From Bacteroidales bacterium (lineage in GTDB: Bacteria; Bacteroidota; Bacteroidia; Bacteroidales; UBA3824), in assembly GCA_017962175.1 (NCBI GenBank), contig JAGCVU010000146.1:1-32367 (forward strand): DNA of 32,367 nt. The letters are read 5' to 3'. Position numbers and translations under genes: made by a program. Each line of letters opens with the position of its first letter. Positions within the stretch are counted from its first letter, which is position 1. Below the pieces are notes generated by a model. That model ran no database searches. It saw only the letters and a program-made list of their open reading frames with translations, and was not told where the DNA came from. Below are positions 1 to 7,718 of the stretch, in pieces.

Positions 1-1086
1 GCTTGGAATCTATTAGAAACCAATGCTGAAGTACTATACAAAAAACTTCAAGAAAAAAAACTAATGGATACTTTTAACATTAACACTATTCATGGATTCG
101 AACAGCAATTATTAGACAATATAAGTGGCAAATTACACACTTGGTTTATAAAATGGCACGCGACAGTGGTACTAAACAGAGGTTATTGCTTATATCCAAA
201 ACTTTCTATGGTACAAAATATTGGATTCGACAATACTGGCGAACATTGTGGTTCAACCAATATATTTAATAATCACAAATTAGCAACAAATATTAACGTT
301 AAAAAAAGGGATTTAGAATATAACCAAGAAGCAATTGATGCACTCAAAAATTTTAATATACCTATTACACAAAAGACAAATTTCATTAAAAGGCTAATAA
401 AAAAAATAGTTTTAACTAGCATCCCTGATTTAAGCGACTTGCTTTATGCAGATAATAACATAAACATTAGGAATAAAGCACAGTTGTTAAATACAGCTGA
501 TGTACAATTTATTTCAAAACAATCTATTAACAATAAAATCGGAGAACCAGTTAAATTATACACACCATATCATATCAACAACACCACAATAGGTAATTAC
601 ACATATATTGCCCAAAATTCATACATATCGTTTACAACAATAGGCAAGTTTTGTTCTATTGGTCCAAATTTATTATGTGGTTGGGGTGTTCATCCAACCA
701 ACGGAATAAGTACATCACCTTTTTTTTACTCCACAATGAAACAAAATGGAGAAACATTATCCCAAACCAATAAAATTAAAGAACGTAAACCAATAATAAT
801 AGGCAACGATGTATTTATCGGAGCCAATGTAACAATTCTTGATGGCGTAACAATTGGTGATGGAGCAATTATCGGAGCAGGAGCAGTTGTCAGCAAAGAC
901 ATAGAACCTTATGCTATCGCTGTAGGCTCTCCAATTAGAATTATTCGAAAAAGATTCGATGATGATACAATCAGAAATCTAATAAAAATACAGTGGTGGA
1001 ATTTTGGTCAGGAGGATTTAAACGATGTTGAAAAGATGTTTTTTGAAGTAGACAAATTCGTAACCAAATACAATAATAAAGAATAA
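1..1086 (+). CDS. Glycosyltransferase C-terminus fused to CatB-type acetyltransferase (5' partial)
   Basis: The reading frame is open from base 1, so the first ATG at 64 is probably internal and the gene starts before the window. Two modules are visible. Roughly nt 1-330 reads like the C-terminal part of a GT2 sugar transferase, with the phrases [19 protein letters not shown] and [14 protein letters not shown], which recur at the end of many bacterial GT2 proteins. Roughly nt 540-990 is a left-handed beta-helix acetyltransferase of the xenobiotic acyltransferase type. It shows hexapeptide-repeat phrases ([20 protein letters not shown]), the family motif around [11 protein letters not shown] with the likely catalytic His at nt 691-693, and the closing [13 protein letters not shown]. 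Inference: a bifunctional enzyme that adds a sugar and O- or N-acetylates a sugar in the same glycan. The acetyltransferase call is firm; the GT call rests on a fragment. Confidence 0.82.
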   Translation, partial: AWNLLETNAEVLYKKLQEKKLMDTFNINTIHGFEQQLLDNISGKLHTWFIKWHATVVLNRGYCLYPKLSMVQNIGFDNTGEHCGSTNIFNNHKLATNINVKKRDLEYNQEAIDALKNFNIPITQKTNFIKRLIKKIVLTSIPDLSDLLYADNNINIRNKAQLLNTADVQFISKQSINNKIGEPVKLYTPYHINNTTIGNYTYIAQNSYISFTTIGKFCSIGPNLLCGWGVHPTNGISTSPFFYSTMKQNGETLSQTNKIKERKPIIIGNDVFIGANVTILDGVTIGDGAIIGAGAVVSKDIEPYAIAVGSPIRIIRKRFDDDTIRNLIKIQWWNFGQEDLNDVEKMFFEVDKFVTKYNNKE

Positions 1087-1107
1087 CTAATCTCTGGAAT
1101 TAACCCA

Positions 1108-1881
1108 ATGCCCGCTTTCACCATCATCACCGTCTGTCTTAACATCGCCTCCACCATCAGGCGCACATGTGAGAGCATTGTAAACCAAACCTTTCAAGAC
1201 TTTCAATGGATAGTGGTAGACGGTGCATCAACCGATGGCACTCTCGACATCCTTAAGGAATACTCCTCAAGAATCGACATTCTCATCTCCGAGCCCGACA
1301 AAGGCATCTACAATGCTATGAATAAAGGCATTAAACTCGCTACAGGTGAGTATATCAACTTTATGAACGGAGGCGATGAGTTTTTCAACAATGAAGTATT
1401 ACAAAAGGTAGTTGATGCAAAACCAACGGCAGATGTTATTTACGGTGATGAATATAAGGTTAAAGGCGAAAAAAAGTATCTGTTTAAAAATTGGGAATCA
1501 GTAACTCCCGAATTACTATATCAAAGATACGGAATAGCACATCAGTCTTCGTTTACCAAAACGATTGTTTTAAAAAAATACGGTTTTAATGAAAATTATA
1601 AAATATCAGCCGATTACGATTTTTTTCTCAAAATTTGCAAAAAAAGATATTCATTTTGCAAAATACCCATCACAGTCAATATCTTTTACGAAGATGGGAT
1701 AAGTATTAATCAACAACAGTTAACCGAACAAGAATATTTGAAAATCAAGAAAAACAATTTTAAAACAATACACTTTCTTAACGAACACCCTTCCATTGCT
1801 TCTACAGTTGAGTTTATAAGAAACTCTCTCAAACATCCCCGTTTTTTTGCAGGATGGATCAAAGGGAAGTTAAAAGTCTAA
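1108..1881 (+). CDS. GT2 glycosyltransferase, WfgS/WcaE-like
   Basis: This is a 257-residue soluble GT-A enzyme that should transfer a sugar from a nucleotide donor to a growing glycan at the cytoplasmic membrane face. The nucleotide-binding segment VDGASTDGT lies at residues 38-45, followed by SEPDKGIYNAMNKGI (61-75), a signature of the WfgS/WcaE-like GT2 branch. The usual NAGD metal-binding motif appears as NGGD at 87-90. The C-terminal SADYDFF matches the acceptor/base region of GT2 enzymes. It starts 21 nt after the preceding gene and ends 4 nt before the next, so it lies in an operon. The first 90 or so codons are visibly richer in G/C-ending codons than the rest. Donor and acceptor cannot be named. 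Confidence 0.87.
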   Translation: MPAFTIITVCLNIASTIRRTCESIVNQTFQDFQWIVVDGASTDGTLDILKEYSSRIDILISEPDKGIYNAMNKGIKLATGEYINFMNGGDEFFNNEVLQKVVDAKPTADVIYGDEYKVKGEKKYLFKNWESVTPELLYQRYGIAHQSSFTKTIVLKKYGFNENYKISADYDFFLKICKKRYSFCKIPITVNIFYEDGISINQQQLTEQEYLKIKKNNFKTIHFLNEHPSIASTVEFIRNSLKHPRFFAGWIKGKLKV

Positions 1882-1885
1882 TAAA

Positions 1886-2839
1886 ATGAACACAATAAAA
1901 GTCTACCTATTAGATGAAATGTCGAATACCCCTTTCACATTCGAGAAAGGCATACAATATCTGAATAAAAACGGCATATTCATTACTCAAAATGAAAAAG
2001 AAGCAAATTGGTATGTAACACGTTTTTTCCCTTTTAAATCAAAAACAGATATGCTATTTTGGCGGATACGACATCGGTATATACCCATATTAGTATGGAC
2101 AGACGAACCAAGATTCTGCACAATAACTCAAAACTATTTCAAACCCCAAATATATGTACCATCGGTTCATATTATGAATTGTTACACCAACGACATATAT
2201 ATCAACCCTTTTTGCATATTCGGATACTGGGCTATTTCAAATAAATTAAACTATGCAACAAATGAGACTATAGCCCATAAAAAAAGTAAATTAGTGTGTT
2301 CTTTGGGAAGTTACCGAAAAGAACCACTGTTTATAAACGGAAACAATATTGATCTATCAGAATACAGACAAAATCTATCAATTGACGGCTACAATAAAGG
2401 TATTGTAGATATTTGTGGACCTAATTGGCCAAACAATATTATTATAACGCAAGACACACGAAAAGACAAAGATTGGCACAAACAGAAACTTAATTTTATC
2501 AAAGATTACAAATTCAATATTGCCATAGAAAACACACTAATCAAATATTATATTTCTGAAAAAATATGGGATCCAATAACTGTTGGTGTTTTACCAATTT
2601 ATTATGGAAACCAATGGATTTATGAATTGTTTAAAAAAGATAGTTTCATAGATACAAACAACTATCATAATTTCAAGGACTTATTCGAACACATTACAAC
2701 AATGACAGATGAAGAATATTTAAATAGACTTAATTTATGTATAGAAACATATAACAAAGCATTTGATTCAATTGATTTTTATCAACAATACTATTTAATG
2801 ATAGATAATATTATTAAAAAGTTAAAAACTGCCAAATAA
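1886..2839 (+). CDS. GT10 alpha-1,3-fucosyltransferase-like glycosyltransferase
   Basis: The 317-residue product carries the C-terminal GT10 donor-binding signature: YKFNIAIEN (208-216), then SEKIWDP (224-230) and PIYYG (237-241), followed by a DSFID segment. In GT10 enzymes this region binds GDP-fucose, and characterised bacterial members add fucose in alpha-1,3 or alpha-1,4 linkage to N-acetylglucosamine or glucose. The N-terminal half has WTDEPR at 71-76, in the place where the acceptor domain of GT10 proteins sits. No signal or membrane segment is seen. The gene is 4 nt after one GT and 2 nt before the next. GDP-fucose synthesis genes are not in the window, so the fucose specificity is inference from the family; another GDP-sugar is possible. 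Confidence 0.82.
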   Translation: MNTIKVYLLDEMSNTPFTFEKGIQYLNKNGIFITQNEKEANWYVTRFFPFKSKTDMLFWRIRHRYIPILVWTDEPRFCTITQNYFKPQIYVPSVHIMNCYTNDIYINPFCIFGYWAISNKLNYATNETIAHKKSKLVCSLGSYRKEPLFINGNNIDLSEYRQNLSIDGYNKGIVDICGPNWPNNIIITQDTRKDKDWHKQKLNFIKDYKFNIAIENTLIKYYISEKIWDPITVGVLPIYYGNQWIYELFKKDSFIDTNNYHNFKDLFEHITTMTDEEYLNRLNLCIETYNKAFDSIDFYQQYYLMIDNIIKKLKTAK

Positions 2840-2841
2840 CA

Positions 2842-3657
2842 ATGTCTGTATATTTTTGCACATTCGCCGACCTAAATTTATTAACATCACTTAAACGAAT
2901 AGGCAAACAAGCGAAAGAACTAGGGATCTTTGACAAGATATTTTTGTATAGCGAAAATAATCTACCGAAATATGCTCTTAAAAGATGCCAATCAATAATT
3001 AAAGCGACAAATTCTCGTAAAGGATTCGGATATTATAGTTGGAAACCGGCAGTTATACTCGATGCAATGCAAAAAATCGACTACCAAGACATACTCATCT
3101 ACACAGATGCCGGAAGTCATTTAAACAAAAACGGCAAAACAAAGTTAATGAAATATATATCCGACACTGAGGCAAACGACATTTTGATAACCCAACTTAA
3201 TTCAGAACTATGTGATCTTAAATATACCAAAAACGACACTATCGACCTATTCAGGCAACGGCTACCTACTACTGCTATTTTAAACACAGGACAAATTCAA
3301 GGTGGTAACATATTCCTCATAAAAAACGACTATACGCTCTCATTAATGGAGCAATTTAACGAATTAATGTCAGAAAAAAATGTACATTATTTTGATGACA
3401 GCCCATCATATACACCTAATTATCAAGATTTTGTAACAAATAGGCACGATCAAAGCATTTTTTCATTACTTCTAAAATGCAATCACTACGGAGTAATCAA
3501 CGGAGAGTTTTATGCCAAAGATGAGACAGGCTGGCAAATTCTTAAACAAACCGAACCTATATTAAATAAAAGGGACAAAGAATTCAAACAATATCTGACA
3601 TTTAAAGACAAAATTGCCCTATTATACCGAAGAATAAAATCTTTAGCAAAAAGATGA
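2842..3657 (+). CDS. Putative GT-A-like glycosyltransferase, unassigned family
   Basis: This 271-residue protein is not one I can place in a named CAZy family. It has the phrase GFGYYSWKPAVILDAM (residues 61-76) followed by DILIYTDAGSHLN (83-95), which resembles the metal-binding DxD region of GT-A enzymes that act on lipid- or protein-linked glycans. Similar 'Y-x-W-K-P ... Y-x-D-A-G' proteins recur in bacterial polysaccharide loci. A late acidic/aromatic stretch with NRHDQSIFSLL (around 205-215) looks like the donor/acceptor base region of such enzymes. It overlaps the next gene by 4 nt (ATGA), which suggests translational coupling. A sugar-transfer role is inferred from fold-like motifs and context. 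Confidence 0.62.
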   Translation: MSVYFCTFADLNLLTSLKRIGKQAKELGIFDKIFLYSENNLPKYALKRCQSIIKATNSRKGFGYYSWKPAVILDAMQKIDYQDILIYTDAGSHLNKNGKTKLMKYISDTEANDILITQLNSELCDLKYTKNDTIDLFRQRLPTTAILNTGQIQGGNIFLIKNDYTLSLMEQFNELMSEKNVHYFDDSPSYTPNYQDFVTNRHDQSIFSLLLKCNHYGVINGEFYAKDETGWQILKQTEPILNKRDKEFKQYLTFKDKIALLYRRIKSLAKR

Positions 3658-4565
3658 ACAATTTTAACGTATCAGTAATTATACCCGTTTTAAATGGTGA
3701 TAAATATATTGAACGCGCAATAGAATCTGCAATACCATTAGATTCTGTTGTAGAAGTAATTGTCATAGATGATGGTTCAACAGACTCCAGTTTAGATATT
3801 TGCAAACGATTAGCCACATTAAATTCAAAAATCAAAGTACTCACACATAAAGGGAATGTACACAAAGGTGTTTCTGCGTCAAGAAATTTGGGAATTTATA
3901 ATGCTCAGAGCCCTTTTATCGCTTTTTTAGATGCCGATGATTACTATCTACCAAACAGATTTGATAGTGAAAAACAATTATTTAACAAACACATAGATTT
4001 CGACGGTGCATACGGTGCAACAAAAATAATAAATACCGTTACCGGGCGTTCTGAATTATACACATACTCCCAAATAATTCCCCCTGAGTTACTTTTCAAA
4101 GCATTAGTATGGCAAAACTACGGTCACTTTCATATTTCCACACTAACAATCAGAAAAAAAACACTAATACAAGCAGGAATGTTTGACGTAAAAATGCCAG
4201 TGGCCGAAGACACGGAACTATTTTTCCGAATTGCAAACATAGGAAGAATATACACAGGCAACATTTCCACACCCATTAGTATTAGAACCATCCACAACGA
4301 CAATACTATTATCAAACACAAATCAAAATACACTATCTACAATAAATATTTATACAAAAAAATACTTAAATTGTTTCTTTTTTCTACACATACATCTTTC
4401 AACAACAAGAATGAAATCATTTTGATGTTAAACCACCACAACATATTATTTAGTGAAGTAATGAATGAAAAAAAGTTTCTGATAAAATTATGCATCACAT
4501 ACCCACTACTATTTATTTGTCCATTTATTTATCACAAATATTTCCAACTCATTAGACATAAATAG
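3654..4565 (+). CDS. GT2 glycosyltransferase (first of a tandem paralogue pair)
   Basis: This 303-residue GT2 enzyme has VSVIIPVLNG at residues 6-15, the nucleotide-binding DDGST at 39-43, SASRNLG at 74-80, and the metal-binding DADD at 93-96. The later motif AEDTELFFRIA fits the GT2 catalytic-base region. Its motifs fall at the same residue numbers as those of the next gene, and both share LPNRFD/N after the DxD, so the two look like an old tandem duplication that has since diverged. The C-terminal 50 residues are rich in aromatic and basic residues and may hold the enzyme at the membrane. Translation probably couples to the preceding gene through the ATGA overlap. Confidence 0.88.
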   Translation: MNNFNVSVIIPVLNGDKYIERAIESAIPLDSVVEVIVIDDGSTDSSLDICKRLATLNSKIKVLTHKGNVHKGVSASRNLGIYNAQSPFIAFLDADDYYLPNRFDSEKQLFNKHIDFDGAYGATKIINTVTGRSELYTYSQIIPPELLFKALVWQNYGHFHISTLTIRKKTLIQAGMFDVKMPVAEDTELFFRIANIGRIYTGNISTPISIRTIHNDNTIIKHKSKYTIYNKYLYKKILKLFLFSTHTSFNNKNEIILMLNHHNILFSEVMNEKKFLIKLCITYPLLFICPFIYHKYFQLIRHK

Positions 4566-4585
4566 GCTGTAATTCAAAAATCAAT

Positions 4586-5509
4586 ATGGAACCATTTAAA
4601 GTTTCAATAATCATCCCAGTTTACAATCGCGAAAAATTTATTGAAAATGCGGTTGAAAGTTGTGTTCATTTACCTCAAACAGGGGAAATTCTGATTATTG
4701 ACGATGGGTCTACTGATGGTACTTTACAAATTATCAGGAACATTGAAAATAAATATTCTAAAGTAAAAATATTGCAGCATAACGACGGCAAAAACCATGG
4801 ATGTTCTGCATCAAGAAACTTAGGTATTATCAAAGCCAAATATGAATACATATCATTTCTTGACAGCGATGATCGTTATTTGCCCAATCGATTCAACAAC
4901 GAGGAGAGATTATTTTTAGAAAATTCTGATATAGATGGAATTTATGGCATAACAAATATAGTATTTGACAACCAAATAACTAAAGAAAACTTTTTCAAGT
5001 CTTTTGATAATGATATTTGCAAAATAGACGACAATATTATTCCAAGCGACTTATACAAAACATATCTATTCAGTCATCAAGGTCAATGGCATACTAATGC
5101 CATTGTATTAAGGAAAAGAGCATTTGACAAAGCAGGACTATTTCCAGAAGGAATTAAGTTTTGCGAAGATGTTCATCTATGGTGTCGTTTAGCAGCCAAA
5201 TGCACGTTAGTGTCAAACTTGAATCCGGAACCAGTGGCAATTTGGCAAGTTCATTCACAAAATACAGTATTGACTATCAACAATATATTCGACTATTGTT
5301 TCAAATTCCTTTACCGATCTTTATTGGAATGGGCATTAAAACAGAAAGAATTCTCATACGACAAAAAAAATGATTTCTTTATAGGACATAAAAAAATGTA
5401 TCCTGAAGAATCTAATTTTAAGACACTGACAAAATTTGTTATACGTCACCCGATATTTTTGTTCAACAAATTCACATGGCACAAACTGATTCAAATAATA
5501 AAGCACTAA
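4586..5509 (+). CDS. GT2 glycosyltransferase (second of a tandem paralogue pair)
   Basis: This 307-residue GT2 enzyme has VSIIIPVYN at residues 6-14, DDGST at 39-43, SASRNLG at 74-80 and DSDD at 93-96, positions identical to the preceding gene. The second half reads HTNAIVLRKRAFDKAGLFP and then FCEDVHLWCRLA, the GT2 acceptor/base region. The C-terminal RHPIFLFNKFTWHKL resembles the amphipathic tails of other GT2 proteins in this locus. Its last 34 nt overlap the start of the next, membrane-protein gene in a different frame. Donor sugar unknown. Confidence 0.88.
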   Translation: MEPFKVSIIIPVYNREKFIENAVESCVHLPQTGEILIIDDGSTDGTLQIIRNIENKYSKVKILQHNDGKNHGCSASRNLGIIKAKYEYISFLDSDDRYLPNRFNNEERLFLENSDIDGIYGITNIVFDNQITKENFFKSFDNDICKIDDNIIPSDLYKTYLFSHQGQWHTNAIVLRKRAFDKAGLFPEGIKFCEDVHLWCRLAAKCTLVSNLNPEPVAIWQVHSQNTVLTINNIFDYCFKFLYRSLLEWALKQKEFSYDKKNDFFIGHKKMYPEESNFKTLTKFVIRHPIFLFNKFTWHKLIQIIKH

Positions 5510-6798
5510 TAATAAAATACTTAATAGGAGCATGCATCGCCGCTATATTTTTAGCCGCCACCTTTGCCTCCTCCCCTACCCGCTCAGGTCGCACTCCTAT
5601 TCGTTCCGATGCGGCGGGGTATTACTGCTATCTGCCTGCGGTATTCATTTACCACGACCTCCACTGTGGGTTTCTTCAAAATGGCAGTTCATTGGCACAA
5701 CAATATCAACAAGAATATGGCTATCCGCCCGAAACTTGGTTTCTAAACAACACCGAAAAAGGTTGGATAACAAAATTTTCGTGCGGTGTGGCAGTGTGCG
5801 AAATGCCGGGATTTCTATGCGCCTGTGGACTGTCTAAATTATTCGGATACGACTGCAACGGATATTCGTTTTTCTTCAAGTTGTTGTTTATATTAAGCAA
5901 CTTAATATTTTCATTAGCAGCACTTTGTATTTTACTAAAACTATTAAAAGAGATTACCAACAATAAAACTGCGGCAATAATCACTCTTGCTGTTGCACTT
6001 TGTACCAATGTGTTCTATTATTCCACGGTGTGGGCTGGTTCGGCACACATTTACAACTTATTTTTTGCCACATTGATGCTTTACAACTGGAAACACTTTT
6101 TAGACAATCCTAATAACAAAAGCCTAATAATAAGCGGGTTGGCAATGGGTATGATTGTGCTTATTCGCCCCACAGATTGTGTTTTGGCTGCATTTCCAAT
6201 TCTGTACACCATTTTCAACGGCAGATTATTAAAGGTATTTGACTTTATAAAAAACAACATAGCATTCACTCTAATAGGCACAGCATTGTTTCTTGCGCCC
6301 ATTGCGTTGCAGATGATAATTTGGAAAATCACCACAGGACACTTTATATATTATTCGTATCAACAAGAAGGGTTCGATTTTCTTCACCCGCACATCATCG
6401 ACGGATTGTTCTCCTTCAAAAAAGGATGGCTAATTTACACGCCTATAATGATTTTTGCATTTGTAGGAATGTGGTTTTGCAACAAAAAGTTTAACATACC
6501 ATTGATAACCACATTGATAATTCATTGCTACATAGTATTTTCGTGGTGGTGTTGGTGGTATGGCGGAAGTTTCGGATGCAGGGTAATGATAGTGATGTAT
6601 CCGCTTTTGGCTATTCCATTGGCAACGCTTTTAGAAAAAGTAACAACAAAAAAAGCAATGGCAGCGGTTGGTATAATGCTGGCTTTCTTTATGTTTTGGA
6701 ATGTTTTACAGTCGTACCAAGTGCAAAAAGGCATTCTGCATTACGAAGATACCGACTGGACAATGTATAAGCAATCGCTCTTTAAAATCAGACCATAA
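5476..6798 (+). CDS. Polytopic membrane protein, GT-C/GT39-like glycosyltransferase
   Basis: This is a 440-residue integral membrane protein with about ten hydrophobic segments, the first at residues 11-31. The first extracytoplasmic loop contains RSDAAGYYCYLPA (43-55), with an acidic residue at 45 where GT-C polyprenyl-phosphate-sugar transferases keep their catalytic Asp. The pattern S-D-x-x-G-Y-Y-x-Y-L-P is common in Bacteroidetes membrane proteins annotated as GT39-like. Inference: it transfers a sugar from a lipid-linked donor on the periplasmic side, or processes the glycan there. The chosen ATG lies inside the preceding gene (34 nt overlap); no later Met before the first membrane segment is available. 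The GT14-like gene starts 1 nt after its stop. A polymerase-like role is the main alternative. Confidence 0.68.
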   Translation: MAQTDSNNKALIIKYLIGACIAAIFLAATFASSPTRSGRTPIRSDAAGYYCYLPAVFIYHDLHCGFLQNGSSLAQQYQQEYGYPPETWFLNNTEKGWITKFSCGVAVCEMPGFLCACGLSKLFGYDCNGYSFFFKLLFILSNLIFSLAALCILLKLLKEITNNKTAAIITLAVALCTNVFYYSTVWAGSAHIYNLFFATLMLYNWKHFLDNPNNKSLIISGLAMGMIVLIRPTDCVLAAFPILYTIFNGRLLKVFDFIKNNIAFTLIGTALFLAPIALQMIIWKITTGHFIYYSYQQEGFDFLHPHIIDGLFSFKKGWLIYTPIMIFAFVGMWFCNKKFNIPLITTLIIHCYIVFSWWCWWYGGSFGCRVMIVMYPLLAIPLATLLEKVTTKKAMAAVGIMLAFFMFWNVLQSYQVQKGILHYEDTDWTMYKQSLFKIRP

Positions 6799-6799
6799 T

Positions 6800-7659
6800 A
6801 TGAAGATTGCATTTATAATACTCTCGTGCGATTATCCCGGAAATCATTTCACAAGACTATTGGAAAGACTTGCTGAATTTGAAGATTCGGTAATATACAT
6901 ACACCACGATTACAATCAAAACGACTTCGACAAGTCGCTACTAAATAGGTTCAACATAGTAATGGCCAAAAACAACTATGTTACATATTGGTCGCACATC
7001 AACAATGTAAAAGCCACGTGGGATTTGATAAAACAAGCAAATGAAGAATGTAAACCCGATTGGACAATCACCCTCACGCCTACTTGTTACCCTATCAAGT
7101 CCATCAGTCAAATAGAAATCTTTTAAAAGAATCTGAATACGATGGATATATGTCGCATCGCAAAGTAACATCCACACCCGTGTGGGAACTCGATCAATGG
7201 ATTTACCGCGATATGTACCATCGCAAAATTGTAATTCCGATTATTAACCGCCCTATATTTATCAAAAGGCAAAAATCAAAAGTTCCGTTTGACGATAGTT
7301 TTCCAATATGGCACGGGTCAAACTATTTTATGCTCAACAACAAAGCCGTTTCTGAACTACTCAGCCAAGAAGACACCTATCGCCGATTGGTCAATTTTTA
7401 CGAAAGAATCAAATCAACAGAGCAGCATCCTTGTCCGCAAGAGATAGTGTTACAAAGTATTATCATCAACAATTGCAAAACTCTGAAAATCAACAACGAT
7501 TATTGCCGTTTTACCAAATGGGTTAACGGTGTTTGGTCGCCAATTTACCTTACAGAAGCCAATTTTGACGAGATAAGAGGCTCTAACGCACTGTTCGCCC
7601 GCAAGTTTCGTTCACCAGAAAGCGATGAGTTGGTGAAATTAATCGACAATATGATATAA
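6800..7659 (+). pseudogene. Frameshifted GT14 (core-2/I-branching-like) glycosyltransferase
   Basis: Two frames together make one protein of about 286 residues. Frame one starts at ATG 6800 with MKIAFIILSCDYPG and runs through IYIHHDYN, YWSHINNVKAT and CYPIKS, the N-terminal pattern of GT14 beta-1,6-N-acetylglucosaminyltransferase-like proteins, then stops at 7124-7126. The continuation is in the frame one base back: LLKESEYDGYMSHRK from about 7120, then WHGSNYFML and CPQEIVLQSI, the family's C-terminal half, to the stop at 7659. The break falls at a TTTTAAAA tract (7121-7128), where one missing T would restore the frame. It may be a real null mutation, a phase-variable state, or a sequencing/assembly error. 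It is not a canonical -1 slippery heptamer in the zero frame. Confidence 0.82.
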
Positions 7660-7661
7660 AA

Positions 7662-7696
7662 AAGGAACTGAAAGAAAAAGTTTCAATCAGTTCCTT
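7662..7696 (-). terminator. Intrinsic terminator after gpmI
   Basis: A perfect 10-bp stem pairs AAGGAACTGA (7662-7671) with TCAGTTCCTT (7687-7696) around a 15-nt A-rich loop. Read on the - strand the hairpin is followed by a run of T from the A-run at 7655-7663, as expected for termination of gpmI. The T-tract is much poorer on the + strand, though the hairpin may also slow transcription arriving from the GT14-like gene. Confidence 0.8.
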
Positions 7697-7718
7697 GAAT
7701 GATTTAATAATGACTAAG

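Noticed and set aside
1369..1383. The residues GGDEF in the GT2 protein at 1108-1881, suggesting a diguanylate cyclase.
   Set aside because: They fall at the metal-binding NAGD position of a GT2 enzyme, and no other GGDEF-domain feature is present.
7120..7128. Programmed -1 frameshifting in the GT14-like gene.
   Set aside because: The zero-frame codons are ATC TTT TAA, which do not form the standard X XXY YYZ heptamer, and no strong downstream stem was evident. A one-base loss is simpler.
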